DNA from: Nymphaea colorata
Taxonomy: Eukaryota > Streptophyta > Magnoliopsida > Nymphaeales > Nymphaeaceae
DNA: 64,000 bases
Direction: 5' to 3'
Assembly (NCBI RefSeq): GCF_008831285.2
Contig: NC_045141.1
Coordinates: 21,668,742-21,732,741, forward strand
The position numbers were made by a program, and so were the translations under genes. This document shows, one piece after another, positions 11,053-24,404 of the stretch. Position 1 is the stretch's first letter. Every line of letters begins with the position of its first letter. Under the pieces are notes generated by a model. That model did no database searches. It saw nothing but the letters and a program-made list of their open reading frames with translations, and was not told the origin of the DNA.

Positions 11053-14000
11053 ATGCTTCAATTCCACGAGCACATTGTATCGGAGCTCTTGGAGGACGAA
11101 AATGGAGGACTCGTCATCCTCGCTTCTGGCCTCGGTCTCCACAAGATCGTCTCCTCCCTCCTCCTCCTCCATTCGCCCTCTCAGGGATCCGTCTTCGTCC
11201 TCTCCGCGTCTGACTCGCAAAAGTCAGCCATCAAGAACGAACTCATCCTCAATTCTCCTAGCCCCAACTTCGCCGAGATCGCGTTCGATTCTTCCTCGCA
11301 GCACCGTCAGGAACTTTACTCCGAGGGCGGGATCTTCTTCATCACTACTAGAGTTCTCATCGTCGATATGCTAAATTCTAGGGTTCCGATGTCGAGGGTC
11401 GCCGGAATCGTTATCCTCAACGCGCACAAACTCACCGAGACCTGTACTGAAGCGTTCATTGTTAGGGTCTACAGGTCGTTCAATCGCGCCGGTTATGTTA
11501 GAGCTTTCTCTGATAAACCGCAGGCTATGGTGTCTGGGTTCGCAAAAACCGAGAGAATCATGAAGGCACTGTTTATCAGGAGGCTGTTCCTATGGCCCAG
11601 GTTTCAGGTTTTCGTTTCCGATGATCTGGAGAGAAATCCGCCTGAGGTTATCGATTTTAGGATTCCTCTTTCAGGCCATATGAAGGGGATCCAGACGGCC
11701 TTGCTCGAGGTGATGGATGCCTGCTTGAAGGAATTGAAGAAGACGAACAAGGTGGATGTGGATGATCTGACAGTCGAGAATGGTCTGTTCAAGTCGTTTG
11801 ATGAGATTGTGCGGTCACAGCTGGATCCTATTTGGCACGTCATTAGCAAGAAAACTAAGCAGCTCGTTTACGATCTCCAAAGCCTGAGGAGATTGGCGGA
11901 TTATCTTGTCCGGTATGATTCTGTTGCTTTCCTGAGGTATCTAGACACTCTTAGAGTTTCGGAAGGAATTCGTTCGGTCTGGATGTTTGCAGCATCAAGC
12001 CAGAAAATTTTTGAACTGGCCAAGAAAAGCGTCTATCGGTTGGCGAAGGGGAGCGAAGGTGATTTGGCAGTGGTTGCTGCGAGCCGGGTAAGGGGTCGTC
12101 TTGGCAAGAGTAGAATAGAAGAAGGATCAGAAGCAGATGGGAGAAATGGTAATCTCAATTTTGAGACTCTTCTTCGTTTTTGTCCCTTTCTCCCGATACT
12201 ATTCTTGACATGCATCACAATAGGCGATGACTGAAATTTGCAAAATATATATTGATGTTGATTTGCTTGTTCAGTTCATAATCTCACTTTTAAAATTCGT
12301 GATTGCTTTCTTGATGTGTATCATGGATTCGGTTCTATTTGAAATATCGGCCGGCTAATGTTCGCTACTTTATTGTTGTTACATGCTTATTCTAATTTCC
12401 CAGTTGATGAAGCAGCTACATCAGATGAGCAAGGAAAGCGTTCAGCAGCGAGATCTGGGGTAGTGTTAGAAGCTGTTCTGGAGGAGCCCCCAAAATGGAA
12501 AGTGTTACGTGTGAGTGAGTGAGTGCCCTTTGCCTAATCCAATTACGTGTTTGCTGTTTCCAATGCTTTTCTTTTTGTTTCTCTTGTGATTTTTGTTTCT
12601 TTTTTTTTTTTTTTTTACTATTTGACACACGTGTTCACGGCACAAAGTGGTGTTGATAAATTGCATCAAAAACTTCTTCTCTGTTATAACTGGTTCTCAG
12701 AGTTTGTAATCTACGGCAATTTTTTTCTCTGGTTGTTTCATCATATTCAGGTCATTCCAGACCTTCCCAGTATATGAAGAGCTTAAGAAACAAAAAATTC
12801 TTAGAGATCTAGTTAGCACTTTTTGATTTTTTTTTATTTGATAGCTACAAGAAATGATTAAGCAATATGCGGAGGCATATTTCCCTCAAATCGCCAATGA
12901 ATGGAAACAGCAAACTTGTGTGTGTAATCTTTCCTATTGCCCTCACCATGTGTAAGTGGCTTAGAAATTTGTTAACAACCTCACTTTCGAAAAAAGGAAA
13001 AAGAGTCCATATGTCGTTCCTGCTTAAACTCTCTATCCTTGTTAAAGGCTTAAAGCTTAGCTGATGCTTTCTGGTGCCTTGACTTACTCTGGGGCAATCT
13101 CTGATAGATGGCATATGGAATTTGGGAGTTTGCCTTTTCCATCTTAGGTGGGGCCTTCAGTCCTAGATGTGAATGTACCACCCTTTGTAGTTTGTACTCT
13201 TCTCAAGAGAGTGCTACTAGAAGGGCTCTTTTAAATGAGTAAAATATGGATTAAAAGAACCGAACAGTGTAGGTTAAATGGAACTATCCAAAATGGTTTT
13301 CAGTGGCTAGGGATGAATACTGTGGTTCTGTTGCAGTCTTTTCACAAGCCGCAGCTTGCAGTTTTGTCAAGGTTATGAATGACACAAGCATGTGGCAAGA
13401 CCTATTATGCTAACCTTTACTTGAATAGTTCAAATGTAATGGTAGTTTCCTAAAATATATATACATGTAGTGTATGTAATATAGTTGTATACCCAGTCGT
13501 ACCCCCTTCTGTTTTTTTTTCTATTTTTTGTCTTCAAGTTGCTGTGTCATGCCTTCCTACCTGCAACAATACCTGTATCCCTACCTATGTGACTTAGTCC
13601 TCAACTTATTAATGGTTGTGTTGGTAGTTTTATTGATTATTTTCTTTCGCGGATCTAATAATCAGCTCTTGCATGGCTGCAGAATTTCATTTTCCTCTAA
13701 TTTTAGCATTTCTGTTTTCTTTTCTCCATGTGTTGTGCATTTCATGTTTCTATCTCTGAATTTGTTGAAACCAATATTGTCTAAGATCTTAAAAACACGC
13801 CTGCAGCATTTTTCTGAGATGAATTTTCTTTGATACATGGATATTACTGTGGGTGTTGGCAAAATTTATGTTATGTTATCAATGGGAGTATGCGATGTTT
13901 AAAAAATGGAGTACCACTGTTAACTTCAAACTTTTCGACCCGAAAGGTTAAGTACATAACTTAGTGGCTTATCACTTTTTTTTTTGGTACGTGCCCTTCG

Positions 14001-16601
14001 ATCAATCCACACTGTGTCCATCTATTCAAGTAAGTGCTTTTGTTGGCAGGGAGTGCTTGAAGAAATAGAAAACAAAATGAAAAATCAAGCGCTTTCAGGC
14101 AAAGGAGAATGTACATCTGAAGAACTTGATCATGGAGCAATTCTGGTAGCCTGTAAGGATGAACGATCTTGCATGCAGCTACAGGATTGCATGGCAAAGG
14201 GGGCTCGGCAGGTACCAGACATGTGCTTAAGGACGTTTGCTTTGTGAGATATAATCAGGCCTTTTCTTCTAGAGTATAGTCTGATTGCTTGTTTGATTGT
14301 GACTTGCCTATCATTAGGTTGCCTTCTAGAATGGTGAACCTCATGATGTATGCATAACTCATACTGGAACTACACATAGTTTTACATTGCATGCACTGTA
14401 AAATTATGGATATTGGATGCCATATGCAACCAAAAAAACCAGTTATTGTAACATATGTACTTCCATCAGGTTTACGTTTGCATGCAGATGGTGCTCTCCA
14501 TATAAAGTATGCTCTGAGCTTTTTGAATTCTGGTGTGACGTGGGGAAAAAAAAAACTGCTGGCTGTCTTGTTGTAGGACCTGGTCGTTTGCCTTTTTTTT
14601 TTCTCAAATGTTTTCATGAGTTTCGGTGAGGTACAATGCAATACCATGAAGGGATATAGACACCTGCCAAGGTGCTTTCTCAAATTTGCTTCCAAATCTG
14701 AGTTCCTGGTTTGTGTAAGGTTTGGCTTTTATGATCTATGGATTGCTCAAGTGTTGTTAAATCTAACTGGCAACTGTTGTTATCTTATAGATTGCTGCTG
14801 TGAGAAACTGTCAAAGGCTCGACATTTTTTCGATGAATTGTTAAAACCTTAAAATTGTTGAATGCAAGGGTCAGTTAGAAACTTAGACTTTAGGCTGTTT
14901 GTCTCTGACTCCATCTATCATTGATCTGCGAAGGGAATTGCTTTTGCATGGATTATCTTCTTCATCTACGAATCAGTTTCATGCTATGGATAGGAGTTCT
15001 AACTTTTTTCAGATTTGTAGGTCATGAATGAAGAGTGGGAGAAGTATTTAGTAGGAAGGATAGAGTTGCATGGATTAAGAACACAAAGCAACAAAAAAAG
15101 GAAGAAAGAACTGGCAGGGTTTGGCATATTAAATGGGACGGTCCCAGCAGGGCCAGTGGAAACTACTGAAACTGGCAACATGTATCTGTTAGAGCATAAT
15201 GTTCTTTTAGCAGCAGCGGCTGATGTGGGGAAGCGAATCAAGCAAGGAACTGTTGTAAACAATGCTTTACTGCCTGAAGCAAGTAAGGCTGGGCATGGGC
15301 AAGGAAGAGGAAAAGGAGCCTGTGTAAAGGCAAAGTGGACCAAATTTCCAAGTGTTAAAAGTAACAAAGAAAAACATTCTGAGATTTCTGAGTTAGAAAA
15401 AGAAAAAGTTGAACATAAAGATTATCTGGCTGATGTTTCAGAGTCTGAAAGCAATAAAAAAGAAAAGTGTGATATTGCGGACGTAGAGAGAGTTCTGGCA
15501 AACCCTGAAACATGCAGCTGCTCTGAGACGCAGACTGTTGAGAAATGGATCCATGATGTAAATTCAAATGGAAGTGGAAGCAACTGTTCAACACCTGTGG
15601 TCCATTTCTATGCACTGGAGAGTGATCAACATATACTGGATGTTCTGAGGCCTTCTGTTATTATATGCTACCATCCAGACATGACATTTGTCAGGGAAAT
15701 TGAAGTCTATAAAGCAGAGTACCCTTCAAAGAAGTTGCAAGTTTATTTTCTGTTCTACGATGATTCAACAGAGGTGCAAAAATTTGAGGCTAGTATACGG
15801 AGAGAAAATGGAGCATTTGAATCTCTTATTAGGCAGAAATCTTTGATGATGTTCCCTGTTGATCAGGTAGCACCATCACCTCTCTCTTTCTGAAGTTGTT
15901 TGCAAAGCAGTGGGTTACCAAAATCACTTCTTTTCTATTTAAGTCATGCACATTTGATGCTTTCTCAGGATGGACGATGTCTTGGATTGACTATCCTTAG
16001 TGAACCACAGTCTTTGGATTCTCGGAATGCCTTGACTAGAAAGGCAGGTGGTAGAAAGCTGCCAGAAAAACAAATGCAGGTAACTGGTGTCGGCTGAAAA
16101 GTGTTTCAATCTTAAGAAATTTGATTGTAAATTTATGGAGGCGTTTTTATTTGTAGGTCATAGTGGACATGCGAGAATTCATGAGCAGCCTCCCCAATGT
16201 TCTCCATCAGAAAGGCATGAAGATTGTGCCTATCACTCTGGAGGTAGGGGATTATGTACTTTCACCTCTAATGTGCGTTGAAAGAAAGAGCATATCTGAC
16301 CTTTTTTCAAGCTTCATATCTGGTCGCCTCTACAATCAAGTGGAAACAATGGTCCGTTACTACCGGATACCTGTGCTGCTTATTGAGTTTTCTCAGGATA
16401 AAAGCTTCTCTTTTCAGGTATATGCTTCTGTCTTCTTGGCCATTATCTGGTGAATGCCTGTAGTTTCTTATTTGAAGAATATTCATGTGCACTTTCTTCA
16501 AGAGTGCTTTTGTGATGATGTTTATGATTTCCAGCTAAGGCTGAATGAGGATCTGCCCTTACGTCACATTAGTGCAGGATGAGGGTTTGGGTGCAGTTTC
16601 T

Positions 16602-16674
<73 letters not shown>

Positions 16675-19579
16675 CTAAAAATAAGATTGTTCATAAATAA
16701 TAAAACTTGTAATTAACAATGAACAAATTATATTTTGAGCAATGATTCAATGAAAAAAATTAATTTATTTGTTGCCACACTTGAGATCCACCCGCACTCG
16801 CACCCAAGTTGTGTCGACTTGGGTGGGGTGACCTTTTTGAAGTGTTCATGTTAGTTGGATCTGCCGATGCTTTTCCACATGCTTGCACTGCTAAGTGCTT
16901 ATGTCAAACTTGTTGGCTTTCCATTTCCTGGGCGTGTTATGTGGTGAAACTAAACAGGAACTGACTTAATTCCTGTTAGTGTAAAAATGTGAGTAGTTGG
17001 AGTTGGGGCCCTTGCCAAATCGTTTCTACACCTTGTTATTAAAATGTCTGCTTTTATTGCTGCTATAAGTTTTGCATTAGAGAGAATTTTGCCCTAACTA
17101 GTGGAATTTTGGTCCAAGTGATCTCTTTTTTTCTTCCTCTTAGGTAATGTGAACTTGTTTGAGCGTAATAGTTCCATACATGCTGATGTTTTAGGGGAAA
17201 AATTATGCAAAACGCGAGCCCTTAAGTGAACAGTTTTGTTTATCACGGAATCAATCCCATTTAAGCTTGTTCTGACAAGCAAGTAGAATGCTTATGTGTG
17301 CAGGCGATGTGTTTCCTTCCATGGCTAATTAATAAATGTGAACGATAATGAAGGGGCAAATGTAGGGTTTACCAGATTCTTTTGTGGTTCTCATAATGTT
17401 ACATGACTTAGGTGCTCCATCTATGTCCATATATCAAGTCTTACGTTTTTAACTTCTTATTCATTTGTTTGTTGTTTCCTTGTGAGTTGTGTGTCTTGTG
17501 ACTAGTACGGAAAAGGTTTCTGATCTTGTTTGATATAGTTAGTGCTGTTGTGCTTAGTTTGCTGAAAGGTAAATTCACGCTAAATATATGAATGGTACCT
17601 TTGAGATGCATGAGAAACCACAGAGTATTTTTGTAAATTTATTTTCCAATGTGTTTTCTTTTTTTTAATTTTTTTTCAATCTCATTTTTTGTTTGATATG
17701 CTTTTGCTTATGCAGTCGGCAAGTGATATTGGTGAAGACGTTGTGCCCACAAGCATAATTTCTAAGCTTTCTTTACTGGTCCTGCATTTCCCTCGCCTTC
17801 GTCTTGTTTGGTCCCGCAGCTTGCACGCAACTGCTGAAGTTTTTGCTTCCCTCAAGGCTAACCAAGATGAACCCGATGAAGCTGCTGCCATGCGGGTAGG
17901 CATCCCTTCTGATGAAGGCATAATCCAAGATGACGTGAGGTAAGCTGCAAATAAACAGCACTCAATGAAAAAAGTTCTGAGAAATATAAGCTGCATAAAT
18001 AATTTGTGCCTCTGATCCGTTGGGCACCAGATGCTTCCAGATGCTTTTTAACATATACTCTTCATGGATGTCAATGTCCTTTATATTTAGATAGATGGAA
18101 AATTGATGAAAAAATCTCATTTGCACTAAGCTTTTCAGCTGCATGATACTGTAGTTTAATTCCATTGGAGGACTTCCAAATAAGTTCCTTCCCGTCCTCT
18201 ATACCCTCGGTGGTAACAGGCATATGCAAGGGTGCAGTCTCCTGTCTGCTTGTTCAAAGTCCATTTTGCTCATGGGGTTGCCTTTGGCAGTTGGGTCTGC
18301 CTTCCTAGTGAGGTTGATACTAAGAAAAAATTTTCCTGCTTTTTCCTTTTTTATGCTTATATACTTTACTATGTAAGCTTCTTTCCTAGCCTATCTTGGA
18401 CGCGTTATGCTTCTACTCGAGCAAAGTTTGTCTTCTGTGGACGAGATCATTGCTGGAATGGGCTATAGAGGATTCTTTGATGGGATCCTGAAGATCTTTC
18501 TGAGAAGCTTGTTCAGGAAAAAAAGGAACAGAAAAAAGGAAGTTCCTAGTTATCGTTTTGTCAAGCACAGTTTGCACTTTGCTCCAGCAAAACGCATTCT
18601 TCTCCATAACCATTAGAAAGCCTATTAAGTTCCTAGACTTCTTGTCTTCTCCCTCCTGTTACCACTTTGGTATTTTCCTGTTCTCTAGCCATGCCTTATC
18701 TGACTTTTTTCCTTTTGATGTATTATCTGCACAGCCTTTTCTCTCATGTGAATGTAACAAAAGATTTATCAAGTAATCACCTCATATAAAACACCTGCCA
18801 CCCGGTGATGGCCGATTGAAATCAAACCAGTGGCAAACCAATTTGATTCATTGGGCGACACATGGATGTTACATGTACACATACTTTTCATTTTTTTTTA
18901 TTTTTAAAATTATTTTTTTATTTTAATTATTTCTACATATTTTATTTATGTAATTGTTCAACAAATGACCTTTTTTTTTGCCCATTCACAACCGGTTCAT
19001 CTGAATCACTGTATCGGCAATTTGGCCGATTCAGTTCAACTGCTAATTTTTATTCCACTGCAAGACAGGAGTGGACTGGTATGCAATATTTGGAACGCGC
19101 GTGGATTTACTGGACCATCTGCAGAACATTGACTCTTTATTGCTTCATTTTCTTTCCCATTATGGTGCTGACAACTGACATCTTCGATCGTTTCTTTTGC
19201 ATGTATAATACTGAAGTGCTCTACGCTTGCCATGTACATTAGATTCAATAGCTTTTTTCTGCTGCATATTTTGCTGTGCATGTGGACATGTTTTTCTATA
19301 ATGGTCACATGATGAAGTGGCAGTACACGTCCATCTGATTTGGGTTATGTTGTTTGTTGCTGCTCCAGAGCCGAAAATTACAACACATCTGCCGTGGAGT
19401 TCCTAAGAAGTCTCCCAGGCGTCACTGATTCTAATTATAGGAAAATCATGGACGGATGCAAGAGCCTGGCTGATCTTGCCATTCTTCCCGTGGAGGAGCT
19501 TGCCGAGCTCATGGGTGGTCAAAGGGCAGCTCACACACTAAGGGATTTTCTAGATGCCAAATTCCCAACGTTGTTGTAA
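11053..19579 (+). CDS. UVH1: DNA repair endonuclease XPF/RAD1 homologue UVH1
   Basis: I read eight exons: 11053-12148, 12404-12510, 14050-14211, 15021-15866, 15969-16079, 16157-16417, 17716-17939 and 19369-19579. All introns are GT..AG and the phases agree, giving 1005 aa ending in TAA. The product is the catalytic subunit of the XPF-ERCC1 structure-specific nuclease. It cuts 5' of damage in nucleotide-excision repair and acts in recombination, in the nucleus. Residues 1 to about 450 are the degenerate SF2 helicase-like part, with long conserved runs such as [18 protein letters not shown]. The linker of exon 4 is low-complexity, and [10 protein letters not shown] follows it. Exon 6 holds the nuclease motif: [11 protein letters not shown] (Asp806) and ERK (816-818) with Asp822, that is GDX(n)ERKX3D. 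Residues about 936-1005 form the C-terminal helix-hairpin-helix pair used for ERCC1 and DNA binding. Length is close to that of known plant homologues. It looks intact and is the source of the fragments at 34.7, 42.1 and 48.5 kb. Confidence 0.96.
16603..16673. repeat. (TA)n microsatellite in UVH1 intron 6
   Basis: This is a pure TA tract of about 70 bp. The left flank TGGGATATAT is the same as that of the tract at 62435. The right side, around 16780-16830, holds CACCCGCACTCGCACCC words also seen at 55735-55800. Confidence 0.9.
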
Positions 19580-21000
19580 TTATCAGAAGTACTATTTATA
19601 TTGCTGAAGCATCAGGTAGCTTCCTCGACATCTCATTGTCAGTGTCTGTAAAAGCAGTCTGTGAGTTACCGCACGGTAGTGAGTTGGTGCTACGTTCGAA
19701 CCGTTTCTTCTGGAGAGAGAGAGAGAGTTGCTTCTGCCATCAGAGAGAGGTGCTCCTGCCATCGCCCGTCGTTTTCAGGTAGGTGTATGGTACTGGATAT
19801 GGCTGCTTTTAGTTTAGCCTTTCTTACAAAGTCAAGGTGATGAAATTCTTTCTAAAGCGAGCATTTCCTCTCCGCGTAATTTGCAGGAAAACTGTCAAAC
19901 GCAATGACTGAAACGATATACGGCGTCATATATAATCCTTGTGTAGACCTCCATAACTTTTTAACTATTGGTAAGAATTCGTTCATTAAACAACCTACAC
20001 ATGCTTAATCAATGCCAACATCTGTCTAGAGCCTGCGTGAGTATATATCATAAGCCCATTCTTGACATGATATTTAAAGTTCAACCAAGTGACATTGGTG
20101 ATCTGATGGTCACTTCAGAAGTCGTTTGGCTGTAAGAATATTAACATGTTTCATGTACTTGCTCTAAGATTCATAAAAACATTATGATACAATGTTTAAT
20201 GAATTTATCTCCGCCTACCTCTGAAAAGATACATGGAACTGTATGTTTTTGTTCTCATTATCGAACAGCCCTTAATCATGCTTCTGTTTTTTTTTTGGGT
20301 GACAAACTTTTTAATGAGGCAGACGAGGCCGTATATGTGAGACAGAATTGACCTAGTTTTTCAATGGCATTAGAGAAAAACCCGGGCCACTTGGGTGTGT
20401 CTCCTAGACTTCAAGTACACACTATGATTTGGCTTCCAAAAGGAGGTGATCTATAATTTTAAGATTATATTATGCTTTGGCTTCCGAAAGGGGTTGACTG
20501 TCTCCTATCTGTCGTGCCCTTCCCTTCTATGTTGACCCCCATTTTTTTCCTACTCATTATCTAACTTTACACCTTTGAACTTCAGGGTCTAGAGTCTAAC
20601 ATACTGATTAACATGCGGCAAAATATGTCTTGCTTTATGTAATTCGTCCTTCAGTGTCCACTTGTATTTTGCATTGTATTATTTAATTCAGATATTTAGA
20701 AGACTATTGTTAATCTTCTATTACATTATAATAGCTATAACAAAGCTATTACTTGTTTTTCAGAAGGATGTAGGTCAAAGACACTCATATTTTAGGGTTA
20801 TAACAAATTGTATAGATAAGGTTGTTGTATTTAAATGTACTGCAAAAAAAAAAAAAATCTTCGAACGAACTATTTTCCCTTTCCAAAGTGTAATCATACT
20901 TTCCAATGACTTTAGAATTTTTTGTTTTTCATGATAGGTCATATTGCAGACACTATTCCTTCTCAGCTTATGAAACATTAATTGTATTATAAAAAAACAT
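19580..21000. other. 3' region of UVH1 and intergenic DNA
   Basis: The first part should be the UVH1 3' UTR. A short GA run lies near 19715-19728, followed by two GCTNCTGCCATC words about 25 bp apart. I find no convincing gene. The frame at 20662-20934 is AT-rich with no motif. Confidence 0.4.
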
Positions 21001-21725
21001 GACTTAGAATTGATTTCGAGATCGCATTAAAGTCTAGTAATCTTTTGGGACCATTTGGATGACAGCGCAAAATGAAGGACGTCCAAGGAACGTGACGTTT
21101 CTCAACTTATTCACAAAAAATTGTATTTTGAGCATGTCCCTAAACATATAAATTATTTTTAATAAGTCATTAAAAATATTAACTTTCATAAAACTAAATT
21201 TTCTCATTCAAATGCCCGATAACCAGTCTTGATAATTTTGTAATTTGTGTGGGAGTGTTTTTTTTTTTTTTTTTTTTTTTTTTGTGTGAGTGGTTCATCT
21301 TCGCCGAAAGAGGCAACTGCTTTCCCATTGTACCCATCACTTTTACAGTTCATAAAGCTTGTGTCAAAACTTATTATTGTCCAAAGGATGAGTGCAAATG
21401 CAATAAGTTGTGGACGGGATTTAAACTCAACCCTTAATGTGAGGGAGTAAATTAATAAAGGGGCAAAACTACTATAAAAGAGAGGTTGCCTCATCTTACT
21501 ACTACTGTTATTAGAGAATGATTCCTGTGTTATGTCTTAACAAACCTGTGTCCCCATAGTTTAAAGTCAAGGGGTTCATTTAAAAAAAAAAATTGAGACT
21601 CACGCCGGTTTTTAACTTCATATAGGCTTGTTACGTTTAGTCAATAAAAATATTTTAATCATTTTTAATCCATAAAACATGATCGCTATTATGAGCCGTA
21701 ACGTTTTTCATTGCAATAATGAAAT

Positions 21726-22262
21726 GTCGGGCCGGGACCCAGCCCGGGTACCGGGCCGACATCCTTCAAACCAAGGCCCGGCCCGGCTGGAGTAGCCATA
21801 ACCACAGGACAGCAGGTTTTCCGGCGAGACCACCAGCTGCCAGTCACACGCTTCTGATGGGGCATGTCGGTGGAAACAGACTAGAGCAACGTCAATAGCC
21901 ACGCCTTGCATCGAGGAGCTATCTCCTGATCTGCTCCTGCGTGGTGCGCAAAGAAGATGATGAAGGCGAAAAGGGGGAAGACATGGAGGAAGGGATCGCC
22001 CATCACTCGTTCTTCATCAGCATCATCTTCCTTCTCCTGCGGTTCTCTTAATTTCTGCTTTCTTCTTCTGCTGTAGGTAATTAGGTAATAGATGGAAGCT
22101 AGAAGATTTGAGTGCCCCTGCAAGTCGGCGGCAGCAGGGAAACCCTGCTCTCTGAAACGGTAGGTCGAGTTTTGACCTAACGGGCCAATCGGGCCTCCGA
22201 GTAGCCGGTTCTGCTATTTGCCTGGGTCAGACTGAGTACCGGGTACCCGGTGACGGCCCGAC
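21726..22262. mobile_element. GC-rich element with inverted ends
   Basis: The left end GTCGGGCCGGGACCCAGCCC and the right end (complement GTCGGGCCGTCACCGGGTAC) form imperfect terminal inverted repeats. The interior is far richer in G+C than the surroundings. It falls inside the 0.9 kb missing from the downstream copies of this segment, which fits a later insertion. I see no clear target-site duplication, so the superfamily is open and the borders are approximate. Confidence 0.45.
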
Positions 22263-22531
22263 TCAAGGCTTACGTATTACGAATGACCTATTTGTTATGC
22301 CGTTATTTTCAATTGTTTTTAATTAATAATTTTGAACCCTGATTCCCACGATTAGAGTACGACAAAGTCTGACAAGGGATGGATTTCAGGCATAGTAGCC
22401 GCCGAGTACGACCACCCCAAAGTTACGTCAAGCTCCCAAATCTTGACGTATTTATTAAACGCGGATGAATATTTCGGAAATATTCATACAAGTGCTCATC
22501 TTTACATAAAATTATATTCATGTGGAGCCCC

Positions 22532-22692
22532 GATTTGAGTAAATTCAAATACTTCATCTTTTCCCGTGTCTCTCTCTCTCTCTACACATGTAATATATAC
22601 TTTGCAGATTTGAGTAAATTCAAATACTTCTTCTTTTCCCGTGCCCCTCTCTCTCTCTCTCTCTCTCTACACATGTAATATATACTTTGCAG
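22532..22692. repeat. Tandem duplication with 75-bp period
   Basis: A block beginning GATTTGAGTAAATTC at 22532 is repeated at 22607 and ends in TTTGCAG in both copies. They differ mainly in the length of an internal CT run. The related segments at 43.7 kb and 49.98 kb have only one copy, so the duplication is local. Confidence 0.85.
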
Positions 22693-24404
22693 ATGTATAT
22701 GTGTATTTATTGGTATATTTTAACTTTTCATACTGTGTTGTCAATTTTCATACTCGTGGGAAAAGCGGTTTAAGTCCGCGGTTGAGTATATTTTATCTTC
22801 AAATATTTGATTGTTTGTATATACATATCGGTGTTCATAAAGACATTGAAGCTGTTGAATTAGTACCCAAAATTTTTAGTTCTGCTAGTCGCTTGGTCTT
22901 TGTGTTGCTCACATTAATGGGCTGTTGCCTGACAAATCACATCTGAGATGGAATTAAGGGCGATGACTGCTCTTTATTAGTATTAATGATTTTACCTTTT
23001 TGGAGGGCCCTCATCCTTTTGGCTTGGATGAGACCAGCTTAGAAGCATTATGTGACATATAATATATTTGTAGCGGAGTTATGATATTTCTGGTTGAAGG
23101 GCACTTGAGTCACTGATTTAGGTTTGGTGCGGGCACATATTTAATTTTTGAGTTATCACTATTTCATCTTAAGCTCTTGGCATGAAATCTTTTATAGTTA
23201 GTGTACGCAGTATCCCGCACTAGTCCTTATGTATCCCTGTCACTATTGGTATATATGTGTATAAAACTACTTTTAGATAAATTAAGATTTTTGGAAAACT
23301 GTTTTAAATATAATAAATAAAAGTGTGTAATGTTGTCTTTTACTTTTTTTTTTAATTACTTTCTTCCACTTTAAATCAAAAAATTGAGCTATGTCATGAT
23401 GCATCCATAATGAAAAAATTTTGAGGTGAAAGCCGAAAAAAAAAAGATTTTCAAAAATCTCAATCTCAATCAAGATGAGAACAAAGCAGAGAATGATCGA
23501 CCTTTCCTGATGAGTTCAATATAGCTCCATGATGGGATGCGCAGTAAGGCGACCCACGTTGAATCCGTGGGAGAGGGCCAAGGGATGTCCCCTTTTTTGG
23601 ATGTGCAATGCCGTCGAAAAAAAAAGTCGAAAAGGATGGTTCTCTATCTGGAATATCAACAAAAATTTAGGACTTCAAATGAAAATCCGTATCTACCTAC
23701 CCCTTCCAATTCCGTTTCTCTGCTTGAAAGATTCCAATATATTTCCAACGCGCCATAAACCCTGCAGATTCATGTGAATCCGGATCATTATTTCCAGATA
23801 CGAATTTAAGTACATTATCCAAAGTTTCGCGTGCACATGACAACTAAATTATTTTTGGGATTGTTATACAAATAAGGATATGTAGTTTGGAATTATATGA
23901 ATCCAAGCTTTGACATTGAAGAGAAAATTGACATAATTAACAACTATATTAAATGAGGTTTAATTTAAATAGAACCCACCGGGTCGGGTGTCTTTCAAAA
24001 TCACTTACCCAATTAGACAAATTAGCAAAGGCAAATGCAAACTGGATTAGTATCTAATCACTGCGAATGAGTAATGAAAATTTGGATCCGATATGAGTTG
24101 GATGGTGAAACTGGATCTAGGTTCTATTTGGTTGCATAAAAGACGTGTTCAATAGTCGAAAACCGAATTGGTAATGCATATTTGGATTTTTTTCTATCTA
24201 AGTCAAGGACAGAATCAGAACCCAAACCCGAGCCTAGTCCGCCCCGATTAACGTCCCAGCAGTGGCTTGCTCGAAAAATTTTTCAGAAACAATGGCGATG
24301 AAAAATCTACGAAGATATAAAGGGTGAGAAAGCGAGTGAAGGCGAGAGAGACCAGAGGGCGGGGAAGGGAGAACTCGCTGTTGAGATACGAACTTTGTGG
24401 GGGA

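Larger units (their letters stand above)
20992..24080. repeat. Intergenic segment duplicated in the 43-45 kb and 49.6-50.5 kb regions
   Basis: Blocks of this UVH1-DAHP synthase intergenic DNA recur downstream in the same order and orientation. Examples are GACTTAGAATTGATTTCGAG near 21001 (about 43156 and 49617), the TTGACGTATTTATTAAACGCG block near 22443 (43618), and the CCAATTAGACAAATTAGC block near 24010 (44993). The copies lack about 0.9 kb present here (about 21385-22355) and have other small gaps. This is direct sequence similarity read by eye; exact identity needs alignment. Confidence 0.8.

Noticed and set aside
11075..11374. Second-frame and antisense open frames inside UVH1 exon 1
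   Set aside because: Serine- or arginine-rich shadows of the real coding frame.
13644..15179. UVH1 itself as a recipient of the repeat rather than its source
   Set aside because: The segment fits seamlessly into an intact, conserved gene with correct splice phases, while the copies are broken and joined to foreign DNA.
24324..24404. Upstream extension of DAHP synthase
   Set aside because: The in-frame extension begins with GTG, not ATG, and the ATG at 24405 gives a normal transit peptide.
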